64,000 nt of DNA from positions 48,796 through 112,795 of the forward strand of contig NZ_CAJVAS010000020.1 of NCBI RefSeq assembly GCF_910593845.1. Direction: 5' to 3'. Of this stretch, positions 60,446 through 64,000 are shown piece by piece. The position numbers and the translations under genes were made by a program. The notes under the pieces were generated by a model that searched no databases, was not told the DNA's origin, and saw only the letters and a list, made by a program, of their open reading frames with translations. The DNA is from Paenibacillus solanacearum (GTDB lineage: Bacteria > Bacillota > Bacilli > Paenibacillales > NBRC-103111). Each line of letters starts with the position of its first letter. Positions within the stretch are counted from its first letter, which is position 1.

Positions 60446-61318
60446 CTACTCCATAAAGGAGCGGAATGTTTTCTCCGTACGGAACAGAACGAGCACGAGC
60501 GCGACGATGCATACGGACATCATGGCGGCCGCCGCCGACAGCTTCTGTATGTCAAGCGACAAAAACATATTGTTCATATAGTGCTGCAGCATATAGATCT
60601 TGTCATGCGGGTACTCCCCCGCTACAAGGAACGTCTCCCGGAACACTTTGAACGAATTCAGAATGGACATCAGCACGACCAAAAACATCGTAGGGGTTAA
60701 ATACATCAAGGTGATGCCGAAAAACTTGCGTCCTACCCCAGCACCCTCCAGATCGGCAATTTCATAGTATTGTGCGGGAATATTTTGCAGCCCGGCCAAA
60801 AACAAAACGACGTTGTAGCCAATGTTCTTCCAAACATAGATCAAGACGACGACATATCCGGCCCAATCAGACTTCATCCAGTCGATCCGCCCCCAGCCGA
60901 AAGCGTTCATCATGACATTCATCGCTCCGTTCCAATCAAACAGGATCTGCCATACGAGCACAATAGACGCTACCGGCACGACGAGCGGCAGCACATAGGC
61001 CGTCCGCAGCCAGTTACGGAACAGCACGCGTTGATTCAGCAGCAAGGCAAGCGCCAGCGACAGCACAACCAGAACGGGCACGCTGATTGCGGTAAACCGC
61101 AGCGAATTGGCGGCGGCTTTCCGGAAGGAGGCGCTGTGCAGCAGCGCCTTATAGTTGGAGCCCGTCCAACCGGCGCCGCCAAGCCCGTCTTGAAAGGAAT
61201 ACAGTATGCTTGCGCCATACGGAATCATATAAAACAGCAGAAATCCGGCCAGACTGGGAGCAAGAAAACAAAAGGCTGCCAGAAGTTCCTTCCGCGCCAA
61301 TCGTTGCATTCTCATCAT
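60446..61318 (-). CDS. Carbohydrate ABC permease (MalF type)
   Basis: A 290-residue permease with six helices. The EAA loop is YYEIADLEGAGVGRKFFGIT, and LAAFCFLAPSLAGFLLFYMI is the typical first-helix pattern. First gene of the importer operon, divergent from the two-component system. GGAGG lies five bases before the chosen ATG, and a second ATG follows directly. The 100-bp divergent gap holds the probable regulator repeats. Confidence 0.93.
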   Translation of the reverse strand: MMRMQRLARKELLAAFCFLAPSLAGFLLFYMIPYGASILYSFQDGLGGAGWTGSNYKALLHSASFRKAAANSLRFTAISVPVLVVLSLALALLLNQRVLFRNWLRTAYVLPLVVPVASIVLVWQILFDWNGAMNVMMNAFGWGRIDWMKSDWAGYVVVLIYVWKNIGYNVVLFLAGLQNIPAQYYEIADLEGAGVGRKFFGITLMYLTPTMFLVVLMSILNSFKVFRETFLVAGEYPHDKIYMLQHYMNNMFLSLDIQKLSAAAAMMSVCIVALVLVLFRTEKTFRSFME

Positions 61319-61380
61319 GCTTTCCTCCATAATGGTTGTAACTTACGAGCAGCGAGCAAATATGAATATAGAGCGCCAAT

Positions 61381-61399
61381 GTGACAACCAGGTGACAAC
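61381..61399. promoter_or_regulatory. Tandem GTGACAAC repeat upstream of the response regulator
   Basis: GTGACAACCAGGTGACAAC contains GTGACAAC twice with an 11-bp period (61381 and 61392), the spacing bound by OmpR/PhoB-family dimers. It lies 20 bp before the response-regulator start, in the gap divergent from the importer. A nearly identical element is at 63812-63829. Confidence 0.6.
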
Positions 61400-61419
61400 G
61401 GCGCAAGGAGACCCCATCG

Positions 61420-62103
61420 ATGAACAAGCGGCCCTTAATCTTAATCGTGGAAGATGAAAGACGGATGAGAGAGCTGATCGCGGATTATTTGGAGGAGGAG
61501 GGCTTTGACATTCGTCAAGCCGCCAACGGGTACGAGGCGATGGATCAAGTCCGCAGCAGTCCGCCGGATCTGGTCGTGCTCGATCTGATGATGCCCGGCA
61601 TGGACGGTTATGAGGTATGCAAGCAGATCCGTCATCACTGTCAAGCCATCGTGATTATGCTGACCGCCAAATCGGAGGAAGAAGACAAGCTGCTCGGATA
61701 CGAGTTGGGCGCCGACGATTATGTAACGAAGCCGTTCAGCCCCAAAGTGCTGATCGCCAAAATCAAAGCATTCCTGAACCGCTGGACTGCGCAGGACGAT
61801 TCCGGCATGACCGCTCACGCTTCCGATCTGGAGATCGACGAGCAAGCGCATGAAGTTCGACTGCGCGGGACGCTGCTGGAATTATCACCGAAAGAATACG
61901 ATCTGCTGCTGTTCTTCGTTCAGCGCCCGAATGTCGTGCTGACGCGCGATGTGCTGCTCGACCGCGTCTGGGGGATGGATTATTTCGGCGATGTGCGCAC
62001 GGTCGATACGCACATCAAACGGCTTCGCAAAAAGCTCGGAACGACGGCGGATTGCATTCAAACCGTGCGCGGCAACGGATACAAATACCAGGACAAGCGG
62101 TGA
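61420..62103 (+). CDS. OmpR/PhoB-family response regulator
   Basis: A 227-residue regulator. The receiver domain (1-120) has acidic pocket VEDERRM, phospho-Asp in DLVVLDLMMPGMDGYEVCKQ, Thr in IVIMLTAKSEEED and Lys in GADDYVTKPFSP. The winged-helix domain (about 130-225) has LELSPKEYDLLLFFVQRPNV and the recognition region VDTHIKRLRKKLG. It is translationally coupled to the histidine kinase (overlapping GTGA possible). AAGGAG is nine bases before the ATG. Probable autoregulation through the repeat just upstream. Confidence 0.97.
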   Translation: MNKRPLILIVEDERRMRELIADYLEEEGFDIRQAANGYEAMDQVRSSPPDLVVLDLMMPGMDGYEVCKQIRHHCQAIVIMLTAKSEEEDKLLGYELGADDYVTKPFSPKVLIAKIKAFLNRWTAQDDSGMTAHASDLEIDEQAHEVRLRGTLLELSPKEYDLLLFFVQRPNVVLTRDVLLDRVWGMDYFGDVRTVDTHIKRLRKKLGTTADCIQTVRGNGYKYQDKR

Positions 62104-62108
62104 ACAAG

Positions 62109-63773
62109 ATGCGTGGCGAACAATTATCCTATAAAGTATTTTGGGTTACGTTAGTTGGCCTGTTGCTATTTATCGTCGTATGGCTATTGCTGCAAACCAA
62201 CTTTTTCGGTACGTTCTACACGTATCAAAAAACGAAAGATTGGACACGGCAGTTCGAAGCGATCTATGCAAAGTATGCCGACGGCCGGTACGAATTGAAC
62301 GAGAAGCCGCGGGAAGTCCTTGAATTCGAGCAGCGATTTTACGGTTTGACGGCGGCAATGTACAGACAAGGGAACCGAATCGATATATACACTGGCGGTT
62401 ATCTGGCGATGTCTGTCGTGCCGGTGTATCCGTCGATGCAGCTTCCCGCTTATGAGATTAACGTCCATAACCGATACTCCTCGACTGTGCCGTCCTCTCC
62501 TGAAAACGCAGGAAACCGAGCAGCGATCCCTTCCGCTTCGACGAACTTTGCAGACACCTACAGTAACCGGATGGCCACCATTTTACACTTCTGGCTGCAA
62601 GACAACGATCGGTTCGCCTCCATCTCGCAGGAGGGACAAGTCATCGTAACCAAGATGAAGTCTCCTTACGATGCATCCGAGAACTTGCTGCTGGCTGCCG
62701 TAAAACTTCCGAATGCGGTAAATCATACGGGGGGAGACGCCTACTTGATTGCGCTGGCCACGCTCCAGCCTATCGGCGATGCCGTCCGCGTCATGAGTCA
62801 GTTTTATGCATTCTTGTACGTACTCGCGGTATTGCTCGTCCTCATGTTTGCCTATATTTTCTCCCGTACGATCGCGCATCCGCTCGTTCAGCTGAACAAT
62901 GCGGCCAAACGGCTGGCGACGCTGGATTTTACTGCTCCCGTACAGATCGATCGCAAGGATGAGATCGGGCAGCTCGCAGGAACAATGAACCGGATGGCCC
63001 TTAACTTGCGGCAAACGATGGATGAACTGCAGGAAGCGAATGTCAAGCTGCTCGCCGATATTGAGAAAGAGAAGCAGCTCGAACAGCTGCGCAAGCAATT
63101 CGTCGCCAGCGTGTCGCATGAGCTGAAAACGCCGGTCAGTCTGGTCCAAGGGTACGCGGAGGCGCTGAAGGATAACGTCGGTCATGGTATGAAAAGAGAT
63201 AAATACGCAGGCATCATTATGGAGGAATCGGAGCGAATGGCTCGTCTCGTCTCCGATCTGTTGGATTTGTCCCAACTGGAAAGCGGCCGGTTCGCTCTGC
63301 ACTGGGCGGACGTCCCCGTGCAGGAAACCGTTCGGTCCGTACTCGGCAAGATGGCACCGCTCTTGAACGATAAGGACATTCGGCTCCGGCTTGCGGGAAT
63401 TGACGGGGATGAAATTTGGGTGCGCTCGGACCGGCAGCGGCTGGAGCAAGTACTGATGAATCTGCTCGGCAATGCGATACGCCATGTTCCGGCGCAAGGG
63501 CGCGTCGAGCTTCGTGTGACGACCGGGCCGGATGCCGTAAGTATCGAGGTTTTCAACGAAGGGCTTCCGATTCCGGAGCAGCATTTACCCTATATTTGGG
63601 ATACGTTTTATCGGGCTGACCGCTCGGGCAGTCGCGAATACGGCGGAACCGGCATCGGGCTATCCATCGTCAAAGCGATTTTGCTGCGGCACGGGAGCCA
63701 CTTCGGCGTAAGCAACGATGACGGCGGCGTACGGTTTACCTTTACGCTGCCCCTAAAGAGCGCAGGCCGCTAA
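62109..63773 (+). CDS. Sensor histidine kinase
   Basis: A 554-residue membrane kinase. Helix 1 (about 8-30) and helix 2 (about 238-262) flank a ~200-residue extracellular sensor. A HAMP domain follows (SRTIAHPLVQLNNAAKRLAT), then HisKA with FVASVSHELKTPVSLVQGYA (phospho-His) and HATPase with LMNLLGNAIRHVPAQG (N box), DTFYRADRSGSREYGGTGIG and LSIVKAIL (G boxes). The signal is unknown; being divergent from a sugar importer, it may sense a saccharide or envelope state. A GTG at 62100, overlapping the regulator stop, is an alternative start. Confidence 0.95.
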   Translation: MRGEQLSYKVFWVTLVGLLLFIVVWLLLQTNFFGTFYTYQKTKDWTRQFEAIYAKYADGRYELNEKPREVLEFEQRFYGLTAAMYRQGNRIDIYTGGYLAMSVVPVYPSMQLPAYEINVHNRYSSTVPSSPENAGNRAAIPSASTNFADTYSNRMATILHFWLQDNDRFASISQEGQVIVTKMKSPYDASENLLLAAVKLPNAVNHTGGDAYLIALATLQPIGDAVRVMSQFYAFLYVLAVLLVLMFAYIFSRTIAHPLVQLNNAAKRLATLDFTAPVQIDRKDEIGQLAGTMNRMALNLRQTMDELQEANVKLLADIEKEKQLEQLRKQFVASVSHELKTPVSLVQGYAEALKDNVGHGMKRDKYAGIIMEESERMARLVSDLLDLSQLESGRFALHWADVPVQETVRSVLGKMAPLLNDKDIRLRLAGIDGDEIWVRSDRQRLEQVLMNLLGNAIRHVPAQGRVELRVTTGPDAVSIEVFNEGLPIPEQHLPYIWDTFYRADRSGSREYGGTGIGLSIVKAILLRHGSHFGVSNDDGGVRFTFTLPLKSAGR

Positions 63774-64000
63774 TGGCTATGGATGCCGCTTGATCGCACA
63801 AACGAAACGAATTGTCACCCGGTTGTCACAAAGCGGCGTTACGATAACAGCCGCACGATAACTTGGACAACTGAGGTGGAAGTCTGAAATTGACGTTGCT
63901 TTACCGCACCCAAGTAGAATGGCATAGCAAACAAGCCACCCAAGCGATGACCTAATGGTAAAATATGGTTTTTGTAAGCTGTTAAGTTGCAATCGCCCTA
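63774..64000. other. Intergenic end of window
   Basis: No convincing gene lies in the last 227 bp. It begins with the repeat element at 63812-63829 and then AT-rich sequence. A frame from a TTG near 63893 with GAGGTGG upstream is only about 20 codons, so I do not call it. Confidence 0.5.
63812..63829. promoter_or_regulatory. Second copy of the tandem repeat, downstream of the histidine kinase
   Basis: TTGTCACCCGGTTGTCAC holds TTGTCAC twice, 11 bp apart. Read on the minus strand it is GTGACAACCGGGTGACAA, differing from the 61381 element only in the linker and end. It may control a gene to the right of the window or regulate antisense. Confidence 0.55.

Noticed and set aside
63890..63960. Short frame at the right end of the window from a TTG with GAGGTGG upstream
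   Set aside because: About 20 codons, no hydrophobic or other recognisable pattern, and TTG start; too weak to call.

Overview
The window looks like a chromosomal segment of an endospore-forming, Gram-positive bacterium of the Paenibacillaceae (Paenibacillus, Cohnella or a close relative). The evidence is moderate-to-high G+C, strong AGGAGG-type ribosome binding sites with occasional TTG and GTG starts, a complete yqeG-yqeH-aroE-yqeI-nadD-yqeK-rsfS block beside comER/comEA/leuS, spoVA sporulation genes, SLH-domain surface proteins, and T-box, SAM-I and c-di-AMP leaders. I saw no IS element, prophage, CRISPR array, tRNA or rRNA.

Layout. 1-2.4 kb: the start of an ECF sigma factor gene (cut by the window edge), an EamA-type exporter and a secreted TIMP/NTR-like protein. 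2.4-7.1 kb: comEC, comEB and metY. 7.3-13 kb: a secreted endonuclease/phosphatase-fold protein, then an orphan sugar-binding lipoprotein with an FAD oxidoreductase, divergent from an AraC regulator. 13-15 kb: an ABC-F ATPase preceded by an elaborate leader with an upstream peptide and competing RNA stems. 15-19.5 kb: comEA, comER, and leuS with its T-box. 19.6-26.1 kb: the ribosome-assembly, NAD, shikimate and RNA-quality operon, ending in cvfB and yqeM. 26.2-30.6 kb: a MoxR / DUF58 / transglutaminase operon. 30.9-34.2 kb: a sporulation island with DUF421-DUF1657 ('2Duf'), spoVAC, spoVAD, spoVAEb, a separate DUF1657 gene and a tiny YjcZ-like peptide gene. 34.3-38.6 kb: a uronate-isomerase-like gene and an RCC1-repeat SLH surface protein. 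38.6-44.4 kb: an RND efflux pump with an unusually long adaptor, preceded by what looks like a free-standing structured RNA. 44.4-50.2 kb: an L,D-transpeptidase, GDSL esterase, YjbR/MmcQ protein, membrane hydrolase, secreted GH26-like enzyme (ECF-type promoter) and a GDPD. 50.3-56.8 kb: a sugar isomerase-like gene, a c-di-AMP-riboswitch LysM-CAP protein, the SAM-riboswitch metNIQ methionine importer and an amino-acid permease. 56.9-63.8 kb: a carbohydrate ABC importer operon that includes an HlyD-like membrane fusion gene, divergent from an OmpR-type two-component system whose probable binding repeats flank it.

The most notable unexplained features are (i) the ABC-F leader, where a 13-codon upstream ORF overlaps one of two sequence repeats that compete for the same complementary strand; (ii) the roughly 245-nt RNA unit at 44.1-44.4 kb with its own promoter, an 11-bp closing stem and a terminator, which I cannot assign to a known family; (iii) matching 11-bp-period repeats on both sides of the two-component system; and (iv) the 2Duf-spoVA arrangement, which resembles the spoVA2mob heat-resistance cluster.
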